This document shows, piece after piece, positions 23,157 to 32,748 of a stretch of DNA of 64,000 bases (position 1 is its first letter; each line of letters starts with the position of its first letter). The position numbers and the translations under genes are program-made. The stretch covers positions 20,970,682 to 21,034,681 of the forward strand of contig CM055831.1 of the NCBI GenBank assembly GCA_029582265.1, in the 5' to 3' direction. Source of the stretch: Zoroaster sp. YZ-2022. Its lineage: Eukaryota; Echinodermata; Asteroidea; Forcipulatida; Zoroasteridae. Below the pieces are notes generated by a model. The model made no database searches, was not told the origin of the DNA, and worked only from the letters and a program-made list of their open reading frames with translations.

Positions 23157-24460
23157 CGGATAGAACGTCACGCTATCCGTCGAAAGACGGTTTGAATTTT
23201 GACGGTATCGATGCACCAACGCCGCTCAGTCAAATAAAAAAAAGTAGAGAAACAAAACAAGTTGGCGATAAACGTTTTCGGTTACGAATCAAAATCATTC
23301 GTAGTTTACCGACTTTGCGAGCAACCCGAAAATAAACGGTGTATAAATGTATTGTTAATTTACGAAGAAAATAAATCGCACTACGTTTGGATTAAGGATA
23401 TAAATAAATTACTTTTTGACCAAACGAAGCATAAAGAACGTAAACATTTTTGTTTGAGATGTTTACATGGTTACTCTACAGAAGGGTATCTCGAAGATCA
23501 CATAAAAATGTGTAAGGGAATTAACGACAGACCGACTAAGATCGCCATGCCGGAAAAAGGTAAAAACGATACGATAAAATTTATAAATTTCATAAAAAGA
23601 TGGAAGTTCCTTTCGTCATATACGCCGACTTTGAAAGTATTATTAAAAAGATTGACGATGCGAATAAGACCAATACTAAAAAAAACTGCAAGAACACGTC
23701 GTTTGCGGTTATTCGTATGTAGTCGTTCGGTGCGACGACCAATCTTATTCTCCCGTTGTATACCGAGGAAAAGATGCCGCAGAGCATTTTTTTAATAAAT
23801 TAGAAAAAGAAGTAGAAAACATCAACGAGATATTTAAAAACCCAAAGAAAATGGTTATGAAAAGAGACGATGTAGAAGATTATAACTCCGCTAAAAAGTG
23901 TTGGATATGCGAAAAAAGATTTATGAGAAAATATGAGTGTTGTAAAAAAGGCGCGATCAAATGTGAAAAGTGCGAAAAGAAATTTGACACGTTTTGCTTC
24001 AAGTTTAGCAAAGTACACGATCATTGTCACATCACCGGAAAATATAGAGGAGCGGCGCACAATAGTTGTAACTTGAAACTAAGTTTAAAGCCAAATAAAA
24101 CATTTATTCCGGTCGTATTTCATAATTTGCCAGGATACCACTCTCATCTCATTATGCAGGCCGCGAGTCAAACACGAGGAAATCTAACGTGTATTCCGAA
24201 CAATATGGAAAAGTGTATTTCTTTTTCAATCGCGCAACTGCGATTTATCGACAGCGCTCAATTTTTACTCGCTTCGCTCGATAAACTCGTTAAATCAAAC
24301 GATTCTTTTTGCATCACAAAAAAGTTTGAATCAGATATGAACAAAGTTAAACTTTTATTACAAAAGGGTATTTATCCATACGAGTACATGGGTAATTTTG
24401 AACGTTTTGAAGAAAAACAACTTTGTCGCAAAGACGCTTTTTATAGTAATTTAAACACAT
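23157..24460 (+). pseudogene. Polinton/Maverick-type protein-primed DNA polymerase B, N-terminal fragment
   Basis: The coding sense runs through different frames with shifts near 23245 (an A-run), 23590 and 23700. Blocks in order are DGLNFDGIDAPTPL, INVFGYESKSF, the Cys/His finger FCLRC...HIKMC, VPFVIYADFES (the family-B exonuclease acidic motif), paired Cys motifs CWIC and CEKC, DHCHITGKYRGAAHNSCN (endonuclease VII-like zinc/HNH block) and FHNLPGYHSHLIMQ. It stops at FYSNLN, before the polymerase palm motifs. This domain series is known from Polinton-like and related transposon polymerases. The fragment is flanked by LINE pieces on both sides with no terminal repeats in view. It is inactive. 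Confidence 0.8.
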
Positions 24461-26395
24461 CATTAACAGTTGCTGCAGCCATTGTGGTGTTACGGCCACT
24501 TACAAATCCAAATTGAGATGGGTCTAATTCGAAATTGGAACATGATTCAAACAGACACAACTCAAAAAACTTAGAGAGGTTATTAGAGACGATAATTGGT
24601 CTATAATTCTTAACTTTAGAAGGATTCAATATTGACTTTTTAAGAATAGGGATAAGTGTACCCTCCTGAAAATGTTTAAGAACAACACCATACTGAATGC
24701 AAATGTTATATAGTGAGGATAGTAGTACTGGAAGCTTAGTAGATAACCCATACTTAAGATGTTTGACACTAATTCCGTCTGGTCTTGGGGCCGAATTATT
24801 ATTGAGACATTTAATAAATTTGATAACATTTTCAGGGGTAAAATAAATTGAACTAGAAACGGTCCCCATCATATCATTGAGTTTAACTTTTACATAGTTT
24901 TCAGCAACACTTATAGTTTTAGAACATGAATTGTTTTTGTCAAACTTTTTATCAAAGAAATCTGATAAAGTTGCAGTGTTTATTAAATTCTCAAAATTTG
25001 GCCTACTTTTTCCCCCTTTTTTTTACAATCATTCAGAGATTTCCAAAAATGCTTATGGTTTTTAGCTGCATATAATTTGTTCAATTTATTAAATTTCATA
25101 GCTTCAACATTGTTAACTGCAGTTCTACACGAATTTCTATAAACCTTTTTTGCATAGTTGTAGCATTAAACCCAAATACGGTACCAGAAACGTTGTCTAT
25201 CTCTGGCAATTGTACAATTATTATTCCACCAATGAGTTTTCTTGGTATATTATTTCCTAGGCCTGGTTTCAGGGTTGCTTGATTTCACAGACTCGTGAAT
25301 AACATTAGCGAGCCTATAACAAACATTATTTACAGAAATTTGAGCATGATAAACGTCATGAATATCTGATTCAGATGTTTCAAAATTTTGACAGAAAATT
25401 TCTTTCTCCCAATAACTCTTTGGAAAAGATGTGGCAGTTTTGCAGTTAACATTTGGGTGATTAGCATCAACAGGGGTAATAGCAAGCTGAATGATAGTTA
25501 GCAATGGTAGGTGATCACTTGTATTATCGGGGAAGGCATCAGAAATAATTTTACAAGAATTAACTTTATTGAATGAATAATCATTGACGATCACATGATC
25601 AATGTAGCTTCTATGATTACCTTTAAAATAAGTGTAGTCAACTTGTTGGTCAAACACAAAATTACAGACAGAAAAATCATTATCACAAATAAAATCATAT
25701 AATAACAAGCTGTTGGAATTGTAGGGATGACATTTAAACCAGTTACGATTGATCTGAGATTTACGGGGAAGAGAAGCATTAAAGTCTCCCACAATCATCA
25801 CGGGACTGTTGTCACAATCATCACAGGACTGTTGTCACAATCATCACAGGACTGTTGTCACAATCATCACGGGACTGTTGTCACAATCATCACGGGACTG
25901 TTGTCACAATCATCACGGGACTGTTGTCACAATCATCACAGGACTGTTGTCACAGTCATCAATATAACTTTGAAGGGCATCAATTGTTCTGCATACTTTT
26001 GAATTTGTTCACAGCTACTATCATAATAAGGTAAATAAACTCCAAAGATTGTCATAATGGTATTATCATTATTAAGAATTTGTAAAACACTAATTCTGTT
26101 GTTATCAATGATAATTCTTTAAATATAAGCCCTTGGGTTAATTTACATACAAATCCGACACCACCATATGGACGTCCTGCACTGACTTCTTCGTGATCAA
26201 TACTTGTTTTAAGGAAAGATTGGCAACCTTTATTACTAAAAAATTAGAAACATTATTAATTTCATGTACACGCAGCCAGTGCTCAGACAAAAATAATATA
26301 TCACAATTACTTTTATCAAACAGTTTACCAAGAGAGTGCAAAGCACTATTAATACCATAACAATTAAATGATAAAACTTTTAAATCGTAATTCAT
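24461..26395 (-). pseudogene. LINE ORF2 fragment: AP endonuclease and start of reverse transcriptase
   Basis: Read right to left on the minus strand: LKVLSFNCYGI and DILFLSEHWL (AP endonuclease start, 26395-26138), then MMIVGDFNAS and SYIDHVIVND with SDHLPLLT (endonuclease end, about 25801-25480), then NNNSAPRPDGIS, LIPILKKS, NYRPIIVSNN and SQFGFVSGRNTT (reverse transcriptase fingers, 24872-24461). The palm motif with the catalytic Asp pair is absent because the copy is cut at 24460 next to the Polinton fragment. Several stops and frameshifts and a 23-bp tandem expansion break the frame. Confidence 0.82.
25790..25961. repeat. 23-bp tandem repeat inside LINE endonuclease
   Basis: About 7.4 copies of CACAATCATCACGGGACTGT plus TGT, with G/A variation. 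On the LINE strand the unit lies immediately before the MIVGDFN motif. Being 23 bp, each copy shifts the frame, so expansion destroyed the ORF. Confidence 0.9.
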
Positions 26396-26463
26396 TAGAT
26401 ATTAAAATTGAAATTAAAACAATACTCATATTCATAAAGAGTCCGCAACTTTAAAACGGATTA

Positions 26464-26765
26464 TTAGTAAGAACGGTTACCACCGACGCGAACATTTCCG
26501 TTTCCACTGTAGTGTCCCATATTCCTTCTTGAATTTCGGGCTTGATGGTACCGCTGCTGCTGATGACGTGGGACAAAGTCCTTCACGTTAACTTTATCAG
26601 GCCAAATATCACTGTCTAGAAGTTTAGTTTTGTCATCTTGGGTTCCCAGTACCACGCAGAATGCTGCAGGAGCGTTAGGTTTATTTTTGTTCCTCAAAGA
26701 GAAAACGTCCGAAATGTTAGAAATGTTATTTTCATGAATGTGCGACCTGAGATCCTCCTCTGATT
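26464..26765 (-). pseudogene. LINE ORF1 C-terminal fragment
   Basis: Just upstream of ORF2 on the same strand. It contains APAAFCVVLGTQDD and DSDIWPDKVNVKDFVP, then an Arg/Gln/Asn-rich tail ending at TAA 26466-26464. This is the usual C-terminal end of the LINE ORF1 protein, about 70 bp before the ORF2 start codon. It could be the missing half of the ORF1 whose N-terminal half lies at 22639-23155 on the other strand. Confidence 0.6.
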
Positions 26766-27544
26766 ACTGAACTACAATGTAAAAACTTAATTGATGTGAA
26801 GTTGGTGATGGTCACAAATTTACATACTGATAAATTATTCTGTCATTTCAATAATCTTTCATTAAAATTTTCATCTAAATGCATTTTCATTATTTTCTCA
26901 TTAATGGCACAATGCAATGAGCTGAAACTTTCACATCTCTTGATTCTTATAAAGTATGGATGAATTTGTAGACATATTACCAATTATTGTGCACTATCCC
27001 CAACGATCTTAGTTGTTTATATATCGTGAATTTACTTTCGTAAAATGATATCTTGATGAGTTGCTCAACTTCAGTATCGCCCGACATTTCACAAAACATG
27101 CAAATTCACAATTAATTTATTAACTTAACAGGTTCGTTAGGCCTTCAGTATTTACTATTTCAATAATTATTTATGGATACTTGAAATATAAATTGGAATG
27201 AATTATTTTACCAGATGAGTATTCTGAATTTGATACTGGTCAATGTACCATCTAGTAATGATATATTCATGACACAGTGAGACTACAGAACACGGACATT
27301 CATATTAGTAATTAGATACGTGACTTGAGGTTGGTCGAAGGGCAGACCACATTAAAATTTAACGAGCCGTTACACGCCGTAATCACGTAATTATAATGAA
27401 TGATATTGCTTTCCTATTGCGGTGATTCACTTGACGATGTACAATGACGCTGTCTTGAGCAACGTTTATCAGGGCCTGCATATACCAGACCAGCAAGGCT
27501 AGATATGACCATATAATGTATACCGGGTAATAATACCAATATAT
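26766..27544. other. Unassigned DNA with one dispersed repeat
   Basis: No gene. About 26870-26970 is an inverted match to 19450-19560 (CTCATTAATG, then GAGCTGAAACTTTCAC). Confidence 0.4.
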
Positions 27545-27924
27545 ACACCTCAAAAAAAGAAAGTCCCCACCTGTATGTTTTAAAAATATTTTTAAATTTT
27601 ACAGACTTATGAGCATAAACATGATATAACGATTTAGCCTGATCATCGACACACATGTTGCAGCAAGATTTGTGCGGATAACGTTGCGCATCAGTGCACA
27701 CAACTCGGTTGATTGTGTGGAGGTACCTGTTCATTTCTCACAACTTTGCATTGTGGCTCAAAATAACGCCCCTGAACTCAAGCAAAATGGGTTATGCCTT
27801 TTGTCATCAGCTTTATTTGTCTGTTACATAATGTCTTGGAGCACTTTTAAACTAAAGACCTCATTATTGGAATGTTCATTTGCCAAGTGGTCATACAGGT
27901 GGGGACTTTCTTTTTGTGAGGTGT
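27545..27924. mobile_element. MITE with 33-bp terminal inverted repeats
   Basis: The left end reads ACACCTCAAAAAAAGAAAGT, then CCCCACCTGTATG. The right end is the mirror with one change (CACAAAAAG). The 380-bp element has a unique interior without a recognisable transposase. The end style suggests a Tc1/mariner-like source, which is inference. Confidence 0.8.
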
Positions 27925-28739
27925 TTAGAACAGTAAACGTATACTGTCAGTATCTAACTTAATATTTAATTTGAAATGGATATTATCCTAAATTATAGAA
28001 TTTATATTATATCATTAGTCCATGAGCCAGCCAATTTGTTTTTACCAAATGGAGGAACTAATTCTGATAGGCCTGTGCCTTTTATGGTCACAAATTATAT
28101 ATAAATCACTAAACAATTTGTGTGATAGCCGATTCTAAAAAGGTAGCTTAGTGTTAGTTTTCTGACGATTTGTACCGTAAAATGTGGAAGTCCACGTACC
28201 GTAGCCTCTTACCCTGCGCATGCCCATACATATTTCTGACGGCTGTTTAAAGACAGCTGCCAAAAGTAGCATTGAAAGTTCCCATTATAATTATATACAC
28301 AGAGTGACAATGAACAACCGTTGTATCTAACATGTCAATGTTTACACTGAACTCGGTGTGCGGTGTGAACGATCAATGTCGATGAATCTGGAAATCGTAT
28401 GTTTTTCCAAAGAATTTTAGTCAGGGTTTGATATATTTTAGTTTTACAGGTGTCACCTGATAAAGAGCGAATTATAAGGTCAGTTGAAGGATTTACAATT
28501 GTCTGTGAAAAAAATACTGGATTTCATCGCGTTTTCATGCAAGATATCTGACACAAAAAGACGTATGTCTTTACATAAGCCATGCACAAATAATAGAGCC
28601 AAGCATGCACATTTTAACATTTTATGTGTCTAGTATTATGTGTACAATAGAACTGTTCCCATGCTTTAAGGTCCTAAGCTATACATGTACTTGTAACAAG
28701 ACGTTTGTGTTTTTAAGGATAGTCCTATTTTATATTTTT
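27925..28739. other. Unassigned DNA
   Basis: No gene or repeat recognised. Confidence 0.35.
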
Positions 28740-28868
28740 TGTCGATGGGTGTGATGAGTTGGGCTGCCTGCCAGTCGATTTGGTGGTCCTTGATGTGCGA
28801 GTGCCTGACGATGGCTGACTTCTCAAAATCTCCTCTGCGGCCGTGCGCTCGGTGTTCTTTCAGTCTAA

Positions 28869-30158
28869 GGCATAAAAAAAAAATGTTATGTTGGCGTAAC
28901 GGGCCAAAAAAAATAGGGTAGGTAGGTAGGGATTTTTCTCTTTTTTTTCTCTTTTTTTTTTCCTCCCAGCAATGAAAATTACATGTTTTCTAATTGTTTA
29001 AGCCGGTAGTAATACACGATAACAAAAGAAAACAAGGCTACACACAACAAATAGTATACTTTTAAACTCTTGATGACATTTATTTTATTTGTATGTCTTT
29101 CTTTTATAGACCATGTAACCTTTGTATACAAAAAGAGTGACCTTGTACATTCCAGGGCATCTGACAGGCAAGTTTACTACACTCATGCCTCGAAATAACC
29201 CACGGCACCCACAGCAATTGCCGTGGTGCCCTCTGCAAAGTTCCAATACAAATTTTAATTTTCCTCATAGAAGTGCCCCTTACCAGAGGAAAATTGCTGT
29301 GCCCCTTCAAGAACGAAATTCAAGGCCTGGTCAAATAAACACTGGTCATTTAATGGGAAATTTTACATTTTAAATTTTACATTCGCTCTGGGCGATTAAC
29401 CTCAGCTGTTGACTCAAATTTATCCGTTTTAAGCGATCAAAAATGACCGCAGATCCACATTTTCCCTTGATGGAAACACTGTACGCTTCGGAACCGGGCG
29501 CCATGTTGATGCGACGGTGTAAACAACACGGGGCCGGGCCGCCGGGGTCACAGAATAGTTTATAATTTTTAGAATGTATATATATCAATTTTTATTGTGT
29601 AAAATGCTGGAACAATAATTAAAATAATTTATATTGTAACGAACGATTTTTTTAACACGAAATAAATAGCCAAGTATTTTTAATATTGTATAGTAGCAGT
29701 CCGCGCCGTGCAACAGTCTAGGACGAGGCTACCATGTTTTTCATTGTAGAGCAGCCTCACGCTCGCTGAACCAGACTTCCAAGAAAGCAGCCCGTGTATT
29801 CACCATTGTGAAACGCAGCGCAGTATAGTGGGAGTCGGGTACGCGATTATACATGTACGATACATGGTGCATCTATCTCCGTATGTACATGTACATGTAC
29901 ATTGTTATAGGGGGCCTGCGCAATCTTCTGCATGTTCGATCGTTGTGCAACATTGTGCACTCCAAAGTTCCACGAGCGCAAGCGTCAGACAACACAACAA
30001 TGAGAAACGGTCAGAAAAGGTTTCAAACGTATTTATAACTAATTTATATAGATTTTAATCATTAAATTTCTTCCCTTGAAAAAAAAAAATATCCAGGGTC
30101 GGCCGTATTTTTAGGGTCGGTCGGGTTACGCCAACATAACATTTTTTTTTTTTATGCC
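28869..30158. mobile_element. Harbinger-like non-autonomous DNA transposon
   Basis: A 1290-bp element with near-perfect inverted ends of about 32 bp: GGCAT, an A-run, then TGTTATGTTGGCGTAAC, differing only in A-run length. TAA flanks both sides (28866-28868 and 30159-30161), a 3-bp target duplication as made by PIF/Harbinger elements. Removing the element and one TAA restores an uninterrupted frame of the Penelope endonuclease on the minus strand, which supports these boundaries. The interior has no transposase. A hairpin lies near 29203-29230 (CGGCACCCACAGCAATTGCC). Confidence 0.85.
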
Positions 30159-30548
30159 TAATGGGGAGATTCCGACACATAACACCCCAGAAGCATCAGA
30201 GAGGCCATCGAGATCGTTAATTAAACACGACACTGTGCCACAGGACATCGGCTTCTACATCAGCGATATTTGGCGACCGGACTGAAGGATCTTCTATATC
30301 CAAAGTCTACAACCCACCCCAGACTGAGGGATCTCCTATATCCTAAGTTAACCACCCTCCTTCCCCCCGTGCTTGTCAACAACTGATTCGGTTCAGTAAG
30401 CACACACTCCTTCCCCCAACTCCTAGGATCCTAGTCTCAACAGTTTCCGCCTGCAATCCTCAACGAACTAATCCTCCAGCATCATGTCATCGCGTAATCC
30501 TTCAGCAGCCTACTTAAGCAGCAGCATCTCCCAGAGTCCGGCATTCTC

Positions 30549-30578
30549 CTGAGGACGATCAGAGCACACTGATCGAAA
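30549..30578 (+). ncRNA. Hammerhead-ribozyme-like core in Penelope 3' region
   Basis: CTGAGGA (fits the core CUGANGA) is followed by a perfect 7-bp hairpin CGATCAG/CTGATCG with loop AGCACA, then AAA of the GAAA core. This is the arrangement of core and stem II in a type I hammerhead. GTT about 11 nt downstream could serve as an NUH cleavage site after a minimal stem III. Stem I is not convincing by eye. Hammerheads are known in Penelope-like elements. The same motif occurs at 63849-63879 on the other strand with one loop change (AGCATA), so the stem is conserved. Confidence 0.6.
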
Positions 30579-30690
30579 CGTTGAGTTGTACCTCCAGTTC
30601 TTTTCAGAATTAATTACTACTCAATTGAGAATTTCACATGGTGTCACCGCAATTAGTCTTACTTATCCTCCTCACCATGCAAAGCTACAA

Positions 30691-31447
30691 GTTTTACCAA
30701 TGTTTAGAATGTATATATTTAGAATGTTTATAATTAGATGCGTGTATATTGGCCAAATGCCTGACGTTTGATGCCATCTCTTTAATATGGGAATACAAGT
30801 TTGACGCTCGGTCTTTACTTCCTCTCCTTCTACTCGGTCCAATATCGCCCATATGGCCTCGACCCCTCGGTCTTTATCCTGCGGTAAAGAACAAGCGTTG
30901 AGCTTTGATTCTCATTCATTAATGTCCTCCTAATTTTGGTTACAAAATTTCTAAATTTAGTTGTTTTTGTTTTGCCAACACATCGGCACCAGTGATTTGC
31001 ACAACTTCCCTTTTGTGAGTGTAAATAACTGTATATTTTTATTTGGAGAACATTGTTACTTTTTGTTGCTGTTTTTCTTTCCCTTGAAAAACGAACAGCG
31101 ATTGTTGTTCACGTCACCGACAAACGTAATATGATGAGTCTGTGTCTCTTTGGTTTTTCTAGACATTGTTCTGGCTAGCTCCATCTGAACATTCAATTTG
31201 AAGGCGTAAAATGTTTTGATTTGTAATACTGACCCACATTATAACGCTATGAAACGTTAAGTTGCGAGTTTTTATTTCAACCTTTTTAAGCAACATCTAC
31301 TGGTCTTAAACAACCGTTTAAAAGTTTACTGAAACATAAATATTATTGTAACTGTTGTACACGTCATTGACAGCATACGGTTGTGAGCGTCATGTGCCAC
31401 CGTGCGGCATCGCACATGAACATGCAGTGGTTATCAAAACTACGGTG
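30691..31447. other. Unassigned DNA
   Basis: No gene recognised. Confidence 0.35.
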
Positions 31448-32012
31448 TTAAAGGGTCTATGAAGTGTCTTTTTGTCTTAATTTATTTATTATTGTTATTT
31501 TATTAGTTGATATGAATAAAAACAATTTTAAATTTGTTTTGTGTCTTGAGTGGATTTTTTTATTTTAAATAAAATAAAAAATTGTTTCAGATTTTGCACA
31601 ACGCCAGGTGGCGCTATTCGTGACGTACACCTGGGCAGAGAAAAAATCAAACTAAGGTATTCACCGTTTGCTAGCGTGCCTTTCAAATGTTGTCACTAGG
31701 TAATGTTGTCACTTGTAGCTTTGCATGGTGAAGAGGATAAGTAAAGACTGTTGACATTAAAAACTTCAATAGTAATGCATGACACAGAGTGCCACGTAAA
31801 CACGGGCTAGTGCTAAAATCTCCTAGGTATACGTCACAGATTTTATGTTAATAAGGAGGAATGGGAGGAGCACGGCGCCCCCTAAATTTAGAATTAATTT
31901 TTTTAATTGTACAAACGGACGCAGAAAAAATGGACAAAGGGCAAATATATTCTCCAATAGGCATACTTTATTGTTTACACTGTTAAAACAGTCTATGACA
32001 TAGACCCTTTAA
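31448..32012. mobile_element. MITE with TTAAAGGGTCTATG ends
   Basis: The left end TTAAAGGGTCTATG at 31448 is mirrored by CATAGACCCTTTAA ending at 32012. The 565-bp interior has no recognised coding sequence. The TTAA at both edges could be a piggyBac-type target site. Confidence 0.65.
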
Positions 32013-32149
32013 TTAAACGCCTTCGGTACAGCCGTGGAACAGTTGGACTGCGCGGTGGGCGCCCCAGCGCCTCACCGGTGCGCCCAAAACTTGATCATTA
32101 GTAGAATTACAGAGGATGAGAACGGATTAAAAGCACCGGCAGCGGAAGC

Positions 32150-32170
32150 GGGGGGGGGGGGGGGGGGGGG
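32150..32170. repeat. Poly(G) tract
   Basis: An uninterrupted run of about 21 G residues. Confidence 0.95.
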
Positions 32171-32408
32171 CACTTTACCCTACTTTAGAAAAGGTCCCGA
32201 TTTTCCCCCCACTTTTTAACCAAATTCTTACATATAGCAGTTCTCTCAAACTAAGTCAAACAAATCTCAAAAACTGGCCCAAAATTTCCTTAAATGTTCA
32301 AAATTTCCCCAACATTATTCGAAAATGGCCTGAATTTTCTGAAGCATATTCATTAGTTTTGCTGAGGTAGAAGAGGGGGTGGGCCTAAGGATTAGGACAG
32401 GCCAACGT
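32171..32408. other. Unassigned DNA
   Basis: No feature recognised between the poly(G) tract and the MITE. Confidence 0.35.
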
Positions 32409-32748
32409 TTAGGCCCAAACAAAATCTTCTGTTTCTGGTCATCGGTCGGCTTCAAAATCGGCTCTTTTTTGCCAACAGGGAAATACGTGATACATTGTAT
32501 ACGTGGGGACCAAATTTCCCATATACAAAGTATGGTGGCTAAGAGAGGCCTCACAAATCGGGCAAAGGTTCATACCTCTATGTGAAAAAGTCGTTTAAAG
32601 CACAGCACAGCAGAATTCCAATCGATCCAGCAATTGTGGCTGCAATTGGACATCGTTTCATAGCAAAAAAAATTAATAAAAATGCCGACGCGCGGGTCTG
32701 AGGCGACACGAGCAGAGACTAGAAACCAGAGACTTTGTTTGGCCTTAG
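32409..32748. mobile_element. MITE family A, copy 2 (inverted)
   Basis: Reverse-complement relative of 551-911. The left end TAGGCCCAAACAAAATCTTC and the right end GAGACTTTGTTTGGCCTTA are mirror-related, confirming terminal inverted repeats. Shared interior landmarks include TGATACATTGTATACG, CAATTGGACATCGTTTCATA and CGACGCGCGGGTCTGAGGCG. Confidence 0.65.

Larger units (their letters stand above)
28740..30690 (+). mobile_element. 5'-inverted, 5'-truncated Penelope-like element
   Basis: Plus-strand part (about 30184-30690): an endonuclease tail (HPRSIREAIEIV, then after a 4-bp TTAA insertion KHDTVPQDIGFYISDIW) to a stop near 30285, followed by the 3' region with the hammerhead-like motif and CAGTTCTTTTCAGAATTAAT. 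Minus-strand part (28740-28868 plus 30159-30184): the preceding endonuclease segment (RLKEHRAHGRRGDFEKSAIV ... QLITPID, GIY-YIG type) in inverse orientation, split by the Harbinger-like insertion. The two parts join near a shared ACACCCC at 30182-30188. The reverse transcriptase is missing. The arrangement resembles LINE twin priming. Confidence 0.75.

Noticed and set aside
25727..26002. Plus-strand His/Thr-rich repeat protein
   Set aside because: Antisense reading of the 23-bp expansion in the LINE endonuclease.
32034..32219. Small frame with a poly-Gly run
   Set aside because: The Gly run is the poly(G) tract. No other support.
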